IMG/VR virus record: IMGVR_UViG_3300050119_000072
Coordinates: 1 to 64,000 of that record
Direction: 5' to 3' (one strand)
DNA: 64,000 nucleotides
DNA from: a virus
The number at the start of each line of letters is the position of its first letter. Within the stretch, counting starts at the first letter, position 1. The position numbers and the translations under genes were made by a program. The notes beneath the pieces were generated by a model that worked only from the letters and a program-made list of their open reading frames with translations, did not search any database and had not been told where the DNA came from. Shown in pieces: positions 7,412 through 15,047 of this stretch.

Positions 7412-7771
7412 CTAAGCCCCCTCGTCCTGATCGCAATTATTCTCTTCCTCGCTGCATTGCGAGGACGTGCCACGCGAGGCGCCTGCCAACCGGGCGGTTT
7501 CTTGCTCGCGGTACTCCAGCGGGCGCACCGGGCGCATGTCGCCGTCATAGGCATTTTTGATGTGGTCGCGCACAATGTCCTCTGTGCACGGGCGCAGGGC
7601 GTAGACCGAGCTACAGCCATAGAATTCCGTGACCGTCTTGTCTGTCGTCACCGGAATATCGATGCGCAGCAATTTGCCGCCGAACATTTCCACGTCCTTG
7701 ACGTACCCGCAGCGCTGGCGGTGGCCCATCAGTTCAAGGATCGCCCACCCGTCGAATTGAACCTCTGCCAT
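7412..7771 (-). CDS. Conserved phage protein, 119 aa
   Basis: Begins MAEVQFDGWAILELMGHRQR, an opening seen in a widespread phage protein family of unknown function, followed by beta-rich GGKLLRIDIPV and FYGCSSVYALRPC. It lies next to recombination genes. The Glu/Gln-rich C-terminus is low complexity. Confidence 0.75.
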   Translation of the reverse strand: MAEVQFDGWAILELMGHRQRCGYVKDVEMFGGKLLRIDIPVTTDKTVTEFYGCSSVYALRPCTEDIVRDHIKNAYDGDMRPVRPLEYREQETARLAGASRGTSSQCSEEENNCDQDEGA

Positions 7772-7774
7772 GTC

Positions 7775-8053
7775 CTATTTCCCTTCCTCGTTTGGCTTGC
7801 CGTATTCAAGAACGTATTTTTTGGCGTCATCCTTCGACATCGCCTCACCTTCCCAATCGTTGTAGATGTCGCCTTTCACCTCGTCGATCAGATCGCAGAT
7901 GATCTGCTTTTGCTCGGGCGTGTCGTGTTGGGCCATCGCGCTCATGGATGAACCGAGTTCAACGTACCGCTTCATCATCTCCATGCAGCGCGGGCTCTCG
8001 TTCTCAAAGTCCCATCCCTTGAGGGTGCCCCACTTCAATGTGATTGCTAACAT
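7775..8053 (-). CDS. Unknown 92 aa protein
   Basis: Begins MLAITLKWGTLKGWDFE, rich in Met and Glu, with a helical middle and a Lys-rich end (YVLEYGKPNEEGK). Start 8053 lies 7 nt inside the preceding gene; longer frames to 8242 would cover that gene completely. Resembles small phage acidic proteins but no family is named. Confidence 0.65.
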   Translation of the reverse strand: MLAITLKWGTLKGWDFENESPRCMEMMKRYVELGSSMSAMAQHDTPEQKQIICDLIDEVKGDIYNDWEGEAMSKDDAKKYVLEYGKPNEEGK

Positions 8054-8265
8054 GCAGAATCCTCCCTCACATACGGGCCTACCAGTTTCATCCCGCGATT
8101 GCGGACGCTGTGATCCGCGCAGGCATCGCACATGCGGTAGGGGCCTTCGCTGCTTCCCGGCCGGTTCACGTCGATGATCTTCGTTGCCGGCTGGTTGCAG
8201 GGGAGAACGCCGCCGCCCGGCAGGGCGACGACCTCTTGGCATCTGCCGGGCTGAGCTTCGATCAT
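8047..8265 (-). CDS. Small Cys-containing protein, 72 aa
   Basis: Contains C at about residue 8, CN at 23 and CDAC near 46-49, which may hold a metal. Start 8265 overlaps the upstream stop as ATGA. Its end overlaps the next gene by 7 nt. Unknown function. Confidence 0.65.
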   Translation of the reverse strand: MIEAQPGRCQEVVALPGGGVLPCNQPATKIIDVNRPGSSEGPYRMCDACADHSVRNRGMKLVGPYVREDSAC

Positions 8266-9206
8266 CGCGTCACGCCTTTTGTGCGCCAGCCGATCTCGGC
8301 GCCCGCCATCTTCTCGTTGTGCCCGGTCGCGCGGGCCCACTTGCGGACGGCCTTCTCGACCTCGTCGTCGGAAAACATATTCCAGACCTTGACCTTGTCG
8401 AGTTTGTCGCGATCAGTGACGTAGGCGTAGGACTCCCGCGCCTTCGTGAGCGTGACGCCAGCGCCGTCCTCAGTTACGCCACGGGTTCGGACGAGATCGG
8501 CCGACTTTGCCAACGTCGCTATATGGGCGTCTTGAGCTGCGTCGATCGCCTTCTGCGCATGATGCTCGGCGCCGATCGCTGTCCCGGCTTGAACACCCGC
8601 CGCTTGCGACGCCTGGGTCGCGATCTCCGCTTTGATCTCGATCTGGGCAGGAGCGCGAGCGCGCTCAGCTTCGAGCTGCCGCTCTTCCGCCGCGCGTTTC
8701 AGCCGATCTTCTTCGGCCCGCGCTCGGTCAGCCCTTTCCTGCGCTTCGCGCGCAAGCCGTGCAGTTTCCGCCGCCTCAATGGCCAGTCGTTTGCGCTCGG
8801 CCTCTTCCTTGCGGTCCTGGTGGGCATTGATCTTCGCCTGCAAGATGTCGATCCAGCCAGGGCTGGTCCGGCGCTCGTTCTTGTCCTCCGGCTGGATCAT
8901 CTTCTGGAGGCCCTTGAAGAAGGCGTTGGCCGCGTTCATGCGACGGAGGTTAGGCTCAACCTCGACGACGCGGGTATTCTCCAGCCGCGCATAAAGATCG
9001 CGGAACCGCTTGATGATGCCGCCGGTCTGCAGCGCGGTCGGATCGTCGGTAACTTCCTCGATCTTCTTGGCCTCCGCTCCCAACTCTTCGAGCGTGTTCA
9101 CAAGGCCACGGCATTCGTCGACGAGGCGCGCGGTCTCCATCTTGGCGTAGTCGGGCGCCTCGTTTGAGCCGATGACGGCGCGCGGGTTAGCGGCTGCGGT
9201 GTTCAT
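8262..9206 (-). CDS. Long coiled-coil protein, 314 aa
   Basis: Residues about 110-200 are almost purely Ala/Arg/Glu/Lys heptads (DRKEEAERKRLAIEAAETAR and following), a strong coiled coil. The C-terminal 90 residues are globular. The start at 9206 (MNTAAANPRA) is chosen because 9269 would run into the next gene. Proteins of this type often accompany ERF/YqaJ modules in phages; the role is unknown, possibly a scaffold or single-strand DNA-associated factor. Confidence 0.75.
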   Translation of the reverse strand: MNTAAANPRAVIGSNEAPDYAKMETARLVDECRGLVNTLEELGAEAKKIEEVTDDPTALQTGGIIKRFRDLYARLENTRVVEVEPNLRRMNAANAFFKGLQKMIQPEDKNERRTSPGWIDILQAKINAHQDRKEEAERKRLAIEAAETARLAREAQERADRARAEEDRLKRAAEERQLEAERARAPAQIEIKAEIATQASQAAGVQAGTAIGAEHHAQKAIDAAQDAHIATLAKSADLVRTRGVTEDGAGVTLTKARESYAYVTDRDKLDKVKVWNMFSDDEVEKAVRKWARATGHNEKMAGAEIGWRTKGVTR

Positions 9207-9220
9207 TGTCGGTGTTCCCT

Positions 9221-9475
9221 CTATGCGGCGTGTTTGCCGCGAACGGGAAGCTTCGCAGCCTCCCACCAATCACCATCCGGTAGCTCGATCAGCACGTAGG
9301 GATGGTCCTCGACCTCCATGCCGAATTGATCGCAGGTGACGGCCATCGCGGCGCCTTCACCCATCATTTCCTCGTTGGCCTCAAGCGCCACCTCAAAGTC
9401 GATCGCCTTGCGCTCTGCCTTGGTGAGGTGGCCGGATCTCAGAACCTCTTTTACGTCCCTGCTCATGACCCTCAT
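9221..9475 (-). CDS. Unknown 84 aa protein
   Basis: Start 9475 overlaps the previous stop as ATGA; an in-frame ATG at 9466 is an alternative. Helical N-terminal half, then VLIELPDGDWWEAAKLPV. Not recognised. Confidence 0.6.
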   Translation of the reverse strand: MRVMSRDVKEVLRSGHLTKAERKAIDFEVALEANEEMMGEGAAMAVTCDQFGMEVEDHPYVLIELPDGDWWEAAKLPVRGKHAA

Positions 9476-9804
9476 CCTGCGTTCATGATCGTGGCGATCT
9501 GGCTCAACGCTCTCGGCCGGTACTTAACGGCGCTCCGGCCGGAGCGGTTCTTGTGGCGCTCGTGGGTGCGCTCGATCATCTCGGCGCGCTCCAATTCGGT
9601 CAGGCGACGATTGACCGCGACATGGTCGATGCCAATCTTGTCGCCGATCTGCTCGGCGGCGAGAGGCGCAGCAGACGCATTCAATGCCCCCATGATCGCC
9701 GCATGGTGGCGCGCGGCGAGATCGTGGGCGCGCTGCGCTGCCTCTTTCGAGGTGGCTGGGTCATGCCGCCGCGCGGCTTTCTCGTAGTCGAATAGGTCAG
9801 TCAC
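9472..9804 (-). CDS. Winged-helix protein, 110 aa
   Basis: Residues about 30-95 fit a winged helix: HHAAIMGALN, APLAAEQIGDKIGIDHVAVNRRLTELERAEMI as helices 2-3, then the wing RTHERHKNRSGRSAVKYRP. It opens with a DLFDYEKAARRHDPATSKEA segment typical of phage early-region regulators. Likely DNA-binding; target unknown. Its start lies 8 nt inside the preceding gene. Confidence 0.7.
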   Translation of the reverse strand: MTDLFDYEKAARRHDPATSKEAAQRAHDLAARHHAAIMGALNASAAPLAAEQIGDKIGIDHVAVNRRLTELERAEMIERTHERHKNRSGRSAVKYRPRALSQIATIMNAG

Positions 9805-10081
9805 CGGCCAAGGCCTCCAAGAACGTGCGCCCGGCTTCGGTCAGGTCGTAGCGCTCGCCGCGATTGAGCAAGCCAAGCTCGATCGCCTGTTGCTCAAGCC
9901 GTTCGATGACCTCCGGAGGCCTCTGATCCCGCCCGCGGCAACGGCGCAGGGTGCCGGCAATGGCCTGCGACTTGTACCTGATCGAGCACTGTCGATCGAG
10001 GCAGGCGTCGCGCGCGGCGAGCATCGCGGCGGAAACGGTCACTCCGCAGCGCTCGCATTTGATTTTAACGCCGGTGTTCAT
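9797..10081 (-). CDS. Zn-ribbon plus helix-turn-helix-like small protein
   Basis: N-terminal CERC (residues 9-12) and two later cysteines (C27, C32) suggest a zinc site. The C-terminus VIERLEQQAIELGLLNRGERYDLTEAGRTFLEAL reads like a winged-helix fragment. Start 10081 overlaps the upstream stop as ATGA. Function unknown. Confidence 0.65.
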   Translation of the reverse strand: MNTGVKIKCERCGVTVSAAMLAARDACLDRQCSIRYKSQAIAGTLRRCRGRDQRPPEVIERLEQQAIELGLLNRGERYDLTEAGRTFLEALAGD

Positions 10082-10461
10082 GTTACCCCCATGGCCTTGG
10101 CGATGAATCTCTCGCTCACCTTCGGCTCTTTCGTCTCGCCGAGGATGAATTGCACGTCGATCACATCGCCGTCTTTCAGGTCGGCCCAGTGCTCGATGAT
10201 GTATCGGTGCGCGACGGCATAGGTGCGATCACTCCAAAAATACGAATCGTTCGAGCAGGCCATGCCGTCACAGGATAAGTGTGTGATGGCAATGTTCGGT
10301 TCGCCGTCGCAAGGGTAGCCGCAGCGGCGCAGTAGATAGCGCTGTGCGCCGGGGTCGGCCTTGGTGCCGTATGGCGATTCGGGGATCGTCGGGTTCATGT
10401 CCACGCACAGGAGCGGAATGAACGTGCCCTCGTCGCGCAGCTCCAGGAGTTTGACTTTCAT
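10078..10461 (-). CDS. Unknown 127 aa protein
   Basis: A mixed alpha/beta protein with five Cys (LLCVDMNP, RRCGYPCDG, LSCDGMACSND) and an acidic C-terminus. Overlaps both neighbours by ATGA. No family recognised. Confidence 0.7.
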   Translation of the reverse strand: MKVKLLELRDEGTFIPLLCVDMNPTIPESPYGTKADPGAQRYLLRRCGYPCDGEPNIAITHLSCDGMACSNDSYFWSDRTYAVAHRYIIEHWADLKDGDVIDVQFILGETKEPKVSERFIAKAMGVT

Positions 10462-10712
10462 GTGGCCCCTCCTGTCGTCGGCTCGCGCCAGATCGCGGCG
10501 CCGCCCGTCTTAAAATGGAACTGCATGCACATCCCGCACCTGCACCTGACCGGCGCGATCGCGCCAGGATCAGGGTAAGTCTCGTGGCAGGATGGGCACT
10601 CGACGATGCGCACCACGGCCATCATGCCGGGCACGAATTGCGACGGGCGCTCGCTGATTTTGAAGATGGAGCCGTAAGAGACCTCGTCGGCGTAGTCGGG
10701 GACCTCGGCCAT
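10458..10712 (-). CDS. Zinc-ribbon protein, 84 aa
   Basis: Contains CPSC (about residues 40-43) and CRCGMC (about 57-62), a four-Cys zinc ribbon. The start at 10712 overlaps the previous stop (TAATG); a longer frame to 10805 would run through that gene. Role unknown. Confidence 0.65.
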   Translation of the reverse strand: MAEVPDYADEVSYGSIFKISERPSQFVPGMMAVVRIVECPSCHETYPDPGAIAPVRCRCGMCMQFHFKTGGAAIWREPTTGGAT

Positions 10713-10960
10713 TACCGCGCTCCCTTGGCCAACTGGCTGTTGACGTAGGCGAGAGCATTCTGCTCGACTTTTACTGACTCGCGAAAGGTATCGTCCAATC
10801 GGCACTGGGCCAGATCGAGCAGAACCTCAACGTCACTGATGGCGTCGACCGGGTCGCGCTGATCTAGCGCGCAGATGGCCGTTTTTAGCCACGTCGATGC
10901 GGCCCGATCATCCATAATCGCGTTGCGTTGAGCCTTGTAGGCTTCGGTGAATTGCGCCAT
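10712..10960 (-). CDS. Unknown 82 aa helical protein
   Basis: Almost entirely helical by sequence (FTEAYKAQRNAIMDDRAA, ISDVEVLLDLAQCRLDD). One nucleotide separates it from the preceding gene. Not recognised. Confidence 0.65.
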   Translation of the reverse strand: MAQFTEAYKAQRNAIMDDRAASTWLKTAICALDQRDPVDAISDVEVLLDLAQCRLDDTFRESVKVEQNALAYVNSQLAKGAR

Positions 10961-10961
10961 T

Positions 10962-11309
10962 TTAACACCCCATCCTGCGTTCAGCTTCTTCCTCGGCGCG
11001 GCAATAATCTTCCGCGTCCTGCTGCTGGCGAAGCTCGCGGCGCTGCGCTTTGGTCATCTTGGAGTGGTCGGCAACCTGGACTTTCCCGCTGCCGTCGCAG
11101 GCGCCACAGGTACGGTCGTAGCCGCCGCTGATGTATTCCTCGAAGAACTCTGGACCCTGCTGGTCCATTTCGTCCTGCGTATAGGCGCCGAGGTATGCGC
11201 TGGATTTTCCGTGTCCATCGCAAGCTGAGCAGATCACCCATTTGGACGGTAGCGCGACTTCGCTGCCGTCGTCGCAAAAGAGGATTGGTGCCTTCGTCCC
11301 CGGTCTCAT
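10962..11309 (-). CDS. First gene of the early operon: DnaJ-like Cys-repeat protein
   Basis: A 115 aa protein with two CxxCxGxG-like repeats, CSACDGHGK (about residues 26-34) and CGACDGSGKV (about 68-77), as in DnaJ zinc domains but without a J domain. The C-terminus is a basic helix (MTKAQRRELRQQQDAE). Start 11309 follows AAGGGGGAAA. As the promoter-proximal gene it should be transcribed first. Possible role in chaperone mimicry or nucleic-acid binding; not proven. Confidence 0.7.
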   Translation of the reverse strand: MRPGTKAPILFCDDGSEVALPSKWVICSACDGHGKSSAYLGAYTQDEMDQQGPEFFEEYISGGYDRTCGACDGSGKVQVADHSKMTKAQRRELRQQQDAEDYCRAEEEAERRMGC

Positions 11310-11339
11310 GGTTTCCCCCTTGTGACTCGGTGCACCATG

Positions 11340-11367
11340 CACATAGGGCGCGGGTCAACCCCGTCAA
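11340..11367 (-). promoter_or_regulatory. Candidate early promoter, leftward
   Basis: On the minus strand TTGACG (11362-11367) is followed after 16 nt by TATGTG (11340-11345), a fair sigma-70-like pair placed 30 nt ahead of the first early gene. It lies on the side of the inverted repeat facing that gene. Matched by eye only. Confidence 0.45.
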
Positions 11368-11371
11368 GTGA

Positions 11372-11394
11372 ATAATTACGCCGCGCGGAATTAT
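11372..11394. promoter_or_regulatory. Inverted repeat, candidate operator
   Basis: ATAATT (11372-11377) and its exact complement AATTAT (11389-11394) flank an 11 nt spacer that itself contains the palindrome CCGCGCGG (11381-11388). It lies in the divergent control region between the early operon and the XRE regulator gene, where a Cro/CI-type operator is expected. Binding is inferred from position and symmetry. Confidence 0.45.
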
Positions 11395-11465
11395 CTTGTG
11401 ATGGGTCAGCTATGCTGTCCTATTATCCCTTGATTTTTGATTGCGGGGCCTGTAACTAGCGAATC

Positions 11466-11693
11466 ATGGCAAAAACACCATCCACGGGCAAACTCATCAT
11501 TGCGCTGCGCGACAAGAAAAAGCTCAATCAAAAGGCCTTTGCGAAGCGCCTTGGCATCAGCGCGGCCAACCTGTGCCGGCTGGAAAACGACCAGCAGGCG
11601 GTATCGGCACCGCTGATGCGCAAATTCATGCGCATGGGCCTGTCCGCCGCTGATCTTCTTCGCGAACCGCCGTCCCGCACCAAAGCGGCCTGA
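11466..11693 (+). CDS. XRE/Cro-like helix-turn-helix regulator
   Basis: A 75 aa protein. Residues about 18-45 (LNQKAFAKRLGISAANLCRLENDQQAV) form the XRE helix-turn-helix, with a short C-terminal extension. It is divergent from the early operon and faces the candidate operator. Such proteins repress one of two divergent promoters in temperate phages, yet lytic phages carry them too. A TATTAT hexamer at 11421-11426 may be its -10 box, with only a weak -35. Confidence 0.85.
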   Translation: MAKTPSTGKLIIALRDKKKLNQKAFAKRLGISAANLCRLENDQQAVSAPLMRKFMRMGLSAADLLREPPSRTKAA

Positions 11694-11713
11694 TCCCACT
11701 CCAAAGGGCACCC

Positions 11714-12091
11714 ATGACACTTCCAGGAAGTACGTGGAAACCGTTGACGGACGAGGATCGGAAGTCGCGCCTGGATGCGGCGTTCGATATCGTGTGCACC
11801 GCTGCGGCCGCTGGCCATCGCTGTCCACAGAATGGCGAGCATGGTCTGGCCTCTGGCGCGCTGCCTGAACTCGCGCGCGCCGGCCGGATCAAAATCTATA
11901 TCTACCCGCACAATTACCGAGTGATTTTAATCCTCGAAGGGCCGCACCGCGGCTGCCGCACTGCTGACGCTCCAACGGGCCGTCATCCCTGGAAACTCAT
12001 CGACAAAAACGGCACCCGCGTCAACGGGGCCTTGAAAACTCCTGCGTCACGATCGATCCCGTCACTCGCCAAGATCACTGCGTTCGATTAA
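11714..12091 (+). CDS. Unknown 125 aa protein
   Basis: Contains a conserved-looking RKSRLDAAFDIVCTAAAAGHRCPQN helix and ARAGRIKIYIYPHNYRVILI, which reads as beta strands. Cotranscribed 20 nt after the XRE gene. It might be a small DNA-binding or modulator protein; no family named. Confidence 0.7.
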   Translation: MTLPGSTWKPLTDEDRKSRLDAAFDIVCTAAAAGHRCPQNGEHGLASGALPELARAGRIKIYIYPHNYRVILILEGPHRGCRTADAPTGRHPWKLIDKNGTRVNGALKTPASRSIPSLAKITAFD

Positions 12092-12109
12092 CAGTAAGGG
12101 AGAATGGCA

Positions 12110-12853
12110 ATGACCGCTTTAATCTTGCAAACGCGCCTGTCGTTACGCTTCGGTTTAGTCTGGGTCATCGAGGCGATTGCTCTCTTGCTTTGGTTGGCTG
12201 TGGTTTTTATCGTCAGTGCGATCGTGTTGCTGGTGTGGCAAACCTCTGTGTTCGCCGCGCCGAGGCACCCGCAGTTATCCGCGCAATCGTCTTATACTTT
12301 TGATGGGGACCGGTATGTTTGGTCCAGCAGCTCCGCCGCCGCCACCGCCGCAACGGGCTCGTCGGCGAAGCGTGCCGCGCGTCGTTCATCCTCCCGAGTT
12401 GGACAAGCCCGGGGTGGTGAGCGGCGCGCGGCCGCGCGGGATGGCTACGTCACGATCGACACAGCGGCCGGCATCGCCATCACCGTTGCATCCGAATTTG
12501 CCCCGAAAATTCAAGGGTTTATAGCCGATGTGGTCGCGAGCGGGTATCACCCGAAGAAAATCCACTGCGCTGCCGGTGGTGGCCATGTGGCCCACTCGCT
12601 GCACTACGTCGGCCGGGCCTGCGATTTCGACCAACGGGGGTGGGGGCTGACGGCGCGCTTCATGTACCACGTCAGCGCACTCGCCGAAAAATGGGGTCTG
12701 CGAGACGGCAAGGAATTTGCCGACTCCGGCCACATCGACGATGGCCCGCACCTCAACCGGCATGCGCGCATCGCGGCGATCAAGGCGACACCGTTCTATG
12801 GCGCGACGTCGCTTTACCACGACAAGCACAACATTCGCGTCAGCCGCCAATGA
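12110..12853 (+). CDS. Membrane-anchored M15-type peptidase (endolysin candidate)
   Basis: Residues about 10-45 form a long hydrophobic segment (signal anchor). A Ser/Ala/Arg-rich linker follows, then a C-terminal domain with GGHVAHSLHYVGRACDFD and EFADSGHID. These give the His, Asp and His zinc ligands of M15/D-Ala-D-Ala carboxypeptidase-like enzymes (SxHxxGxAxD pattern), which cut peptidoglycan crosslinks. Two ATG codons compete; ATG 12110 is better spaced from GGGAGA than ATG 12104. The anchor would place the enzyme in or across the inner membrane, as for signal-anchor endolysins. The adjacent gene encodes another exported protein. Confidence 0.75.
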   Translation: MTALILQTRLSLRFGLVWVIEAIALLLWLAVVFIVSAIVLLVWQTSVFAAPRHPQLSAQSSYTFDGDRYVWSSSSAAATAATGSSAKRAARRSSSRVGQARGGERRAAARDGYVTIDTAAGIAITVASEFAPKIQGFIADVVASGYHPKKIHCAAGGGHVAHSLHYVGRACDFDQRGWGLTARFMYHVSALAEKWGLRDGKEFADSGHIDDGPHLNRHARIAAIKATPFYGATSLYHDKHNIRVSRQ

Positions 12854-13260
12854 CCCGCCGCACCGCCGGCCCGTGGCGCCCGTTGCCGCCGCGCCCGTTT
12901 CTCGGGCGCATCATCCTGGTTGGTTTGGCGGTGGTGATCGGCGCCTCCGCGCTTTGCATTTTCGCCCCGCGTGCGCGCGCGGAGTGCAACGCAAACCTCA
13001 TGAAAATCCTTGCCTACGAGCACTCCAAGGACATGGCGCGGCGCAACAGCCTCGACCATGCTGGGTTCGAGGCGCGCGCGCGGCGAGGTGCCAGGGCCGA
13101 GAACGTGGCCTATGGGTATAAAACCCTTGAGGGCACCATGGAGCAATGGCGCAGGTCCCCGCCGCACGCGGCCAATCTCGCGCTACCAGGATGCCGTGGT
13201 GTTGCGTCGGCGCGGTCCGCCAGCGGGCGAATTTTTTGGACTCTCGAAATAGGTGAGTAG
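12850..13260 (+). CDS. Secreted CAP (SCP/PR-1) domain protein
   Basis: A 136 aa protein. A hydrophobic signal peptide (about residues 16-42, ending APRARA) precedes a compact CAP domain: HSKDMARRNSLDHAGF (first active-site-region His), ENVAYGY, and EQWRRSPPHAANL with the second His, ending in WTLEIGE. These are the CAP signature boxes in order. ATG 12850 overlaps the peptidase stop as ATGA, so the two exported proteins are coupled. In bacteria CAP proteins sit in the envelope and their chemistry is mostly unknown. Unusual cargo for a phage; could assist lysis or protect the infected cell. Confidence 0.8.
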   Translation: MTRRTAGPWRPLPPRPFLGRIILVGLAVVIGASALCIFAPRARAECNANLMKILAYEHSKDMARRNSLDHAGFEARARRGARAENVAYGYKTLEGTMEQWRRSPPHAANLALPGCRGVASARSASGRIFWTLEIGE

Positions 13261-13274
13261 GGCCTTGTGGATTT

Positions 13275-13302
13275 CGGGGAAAATCCCGTAGCTTTGTTTT
13301 TT
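13275..13302 (+). terminator. Weak rho-independent terminator candidate
   Basis: CGGGG-AAAA-TCCCG (13275-13288) forms a 5 bp stem with one G-U pair, followed within 5 nt by GTTTTTT (13296-13302). It lies just after the CAP gene, before the replication-type gene. Confidence 0.45.
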
Positions 13303-13373
13303 ACCGAGTCTGTCTTGTCGTGCGTCCTGTACCCTGCGTTCGTGCAACCGACCTTCCTACAGGAATGCGTGCA

Positions 13374-14180
13374 ATGAGCCTTCCGCGAATGTCTCTCCAC
13401 ATCGGAGATTATCGCAAGGACACCGGCCATCTGCGGGCCGCACTGCACGGCGCCTACCTCTTGCTCATCATGCACTACTGGGCGACCGGCGGCCTGCCGG
13501 CCGATGATTATCAACTTGCCTCCATCGCCTGCATGTCTGACGCGGAATGGAGGCGCGCAAAGCCCATAATACAAGGGTTTTTCGGGCCAGACTGGAAGCA
13601 TAAACGGATCGAGACCGAGATCGCGGCGGCCACGGCAAAATACCAAAAGCGTGTTGCCGCCGGCAAGAAAGGGGGTCAGCAGAAGTCTAGCAATGCTACA
13701 GCAAAGGCCAAGCAACCAATAACCCTAACCAATAGCAAGAGCGAAGATGGTGGTGGTGGGGCGCGCGCGCGCGAGGCTGTGCCGGGTTCCTCTAGCTTAA
13801 TCTCGAATGAAGCTATGGCGTTGGCCGACGATCTTGCGGTTGTAGCTGGGCACGATCCTAAATTCGTCCCCCCCGCATGGTGCGGCGCACCGATGCGTGT
13901 GCAGATGTGGCTCGATCGAGGTTGGACCCGCGAGGTAATTTTGATCGCCGCCAAGGGTGCGATGAGCGCCAAGCGAGACGGCTCTCCATCCACCGTAAAT
14001 TATTTCGAGAAGCCGATCTCGCGGATGGTCGCGCAGCAATCAATTCCAATCGCAACCGTGGAGGCACTAAATGGAGCACCTGCAATACGTCCAGCAAAAC
14101 AAGCCGGATGGCAGCAGCGCAGAGACGACTGGTTTGATGCTCTCGGAGAGCTCGGTGAGCACAACGCAGCAAACGGATAG
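13374..14180 (+). CDS. DUF1376 (YdaU-like) replication-region protein
   Basis: A 268 aa protein. Residues about 5-70 match DUF1376: LHIGDYRKDTGHLRAALHGAYLLLIMHYWATGGLPADDYQLASIA. DUF1376 proteins occur at the position of phage replication initiators. The middle is low complexity (Lys, Ser, Gly). The last 90 residues are a second globular part (VQMWLDRGWTREVILIAAK). Start 13374 has AGGAA 9 nt upstream; upstream in-frame starts lack a site. Overlaps the next gene by 110 nt. Confidence 0.8.
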   Translation: MSLPRMSLHIGDYRKDTGHLRAALHGAYLLLIMHYWATGGLPADDYQLASIACMSDAEWRRAKPIIQGFFGPDWKHKRIETEIAAATAKYQKRVAAGKKGGQQKSSNATAKAKQPITLTNSKSEDGGGGARAREAVPGSSSLISNEAMALADDLAVVAGHDPKFVPPAWCGAPMRVQMWLDRGWTREVILIAAKGAMSAKRDGSPSTVNYFEKPISRMVAQQSIPIATVEALNGAPAIRPAKQAGWQQRRDDWFDALGELGEHNAANG

Positions 14181-14697
14181 TCCGCAGGTGCGCCGCGCTA
14201 AACTGGCGACGCAAGCCCTATTCAAATTGTTGCCGCCTCAGACCTTCGGCGACGCGCGTGCTTTTCTAGCAGCGACGACGGCAATCTTTTCTACTTATCC
14301 GTTGGGGGTCATGCGCGCCGCGATCGTAGAGATCGCCGTGCGCACGGAGCGGCCGAGTCTGAAGGTTATCAAGGAAGTGTGTGAGGAAATTTACGAGCCG
14401 ATTCGGCACCAGGAATGGCGCGCGCAGGTCGCACTTGACATCAAGCGGTCCCTAGCCCCACCGCGGCATCCGCGCACGCCGGAACAGCAAGCCGCAATCG
14501 ACGCCCAGGTCGAGGCGGCACGGCGCCAACTCGGCATCCAAGCGGGTGGGATGGGCCCCAAGGCGGTGCTCATGCCGCCATCGGCTGACGCGCCCTATTC
14601 CTCGCGCATTCCGCGGCCGGATGACGGCAAGCACGCGCAGCGCATCGCTGCGGATTGTGCAGCGCGGGCGGCGCGAAATGCGGTGCTGTCGGCATAG
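14071..14697 (+). CDS. Replication-associated unknown protein, 208 aa
   Basis: GGAGG at 14060-14064 serves ATG 14071, which lies 110 nt inside the DUF1376 gene in another frame, an unusually long overlap. The central part (LATQALFKLLPPQTFGDARAFLAATTAIFSTYP and PSLKVIKEVCEEIYEP) is helical, like phage helicase-loader or accessory proteins. No motif proves this. The C-terminus is Ala-rich. Confidence 0.65.
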   Translation: MEHLQYVQQNKPDGSSAETTGLMLSESSVSTTQQTDSPQVRRAKLATQALFKLLPPQTFGDARAFLAATTAIFSTYPLGVMRAAIVEIAVRTERPSLKVIKEVCEEIYEPIRHQEWRAQVALDIKRSLAPPRHPRTPEQQAAIDAQVEAARRQLGIQAGGMGPKAVLMPPSADAPYSSRIPRPDDGKHAQRIAADCAARAARNAVLSA

Positions 14698-14783
14698 CCG
14701 GTTCCGGCTTTACCATGTCATTGATATAGCACTAGATTTTTAGTCTCAAATCAGGCATATCGACCTTCGCAACCGGGGGTCGG

Positions 14784-14987
14784 ATGCCGGCGAATACGCT
14801 CTCAGAATTTGAAGACTTGCAGCCCGGCGATGAGGTCACCCTCACCGCGCGCATCGCGTATCCCAGCATCAAAAACGACCCGACTGTCTGCGGCGAGTGG
14901 CTCAACGTCACCATCGGCGCAAAGGGGTTTTTTCATAGGTTGTGGGTACACCGCAGCATTATCCCATCGCGGAAGGCTGCATCATGA
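14784..14987 (+). CDS. Unknown 67 aa protein
   Basis: Begins MPANTLSEFEDLQPGDEVTL, a small beta-barrel-like pattern (DEVTLTARIAYPSIKND, CGEWLNVTIG). It follows an 86 nt gap. Not recognised. Confidence 0.6.
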   Translation: MPANTLSEFEDLQPGDEVTLTARIAYPSIKNDPTVCGEWLNVTIGAKGFFHRLWVHRSIIPSRKAAS

Positions 14988-15047
14988 AATTCTACAGGTA
15001 ATCCAGTCTATTATCTCGCCGTTGTACCTGCAATGTTGTGAGGGAGT

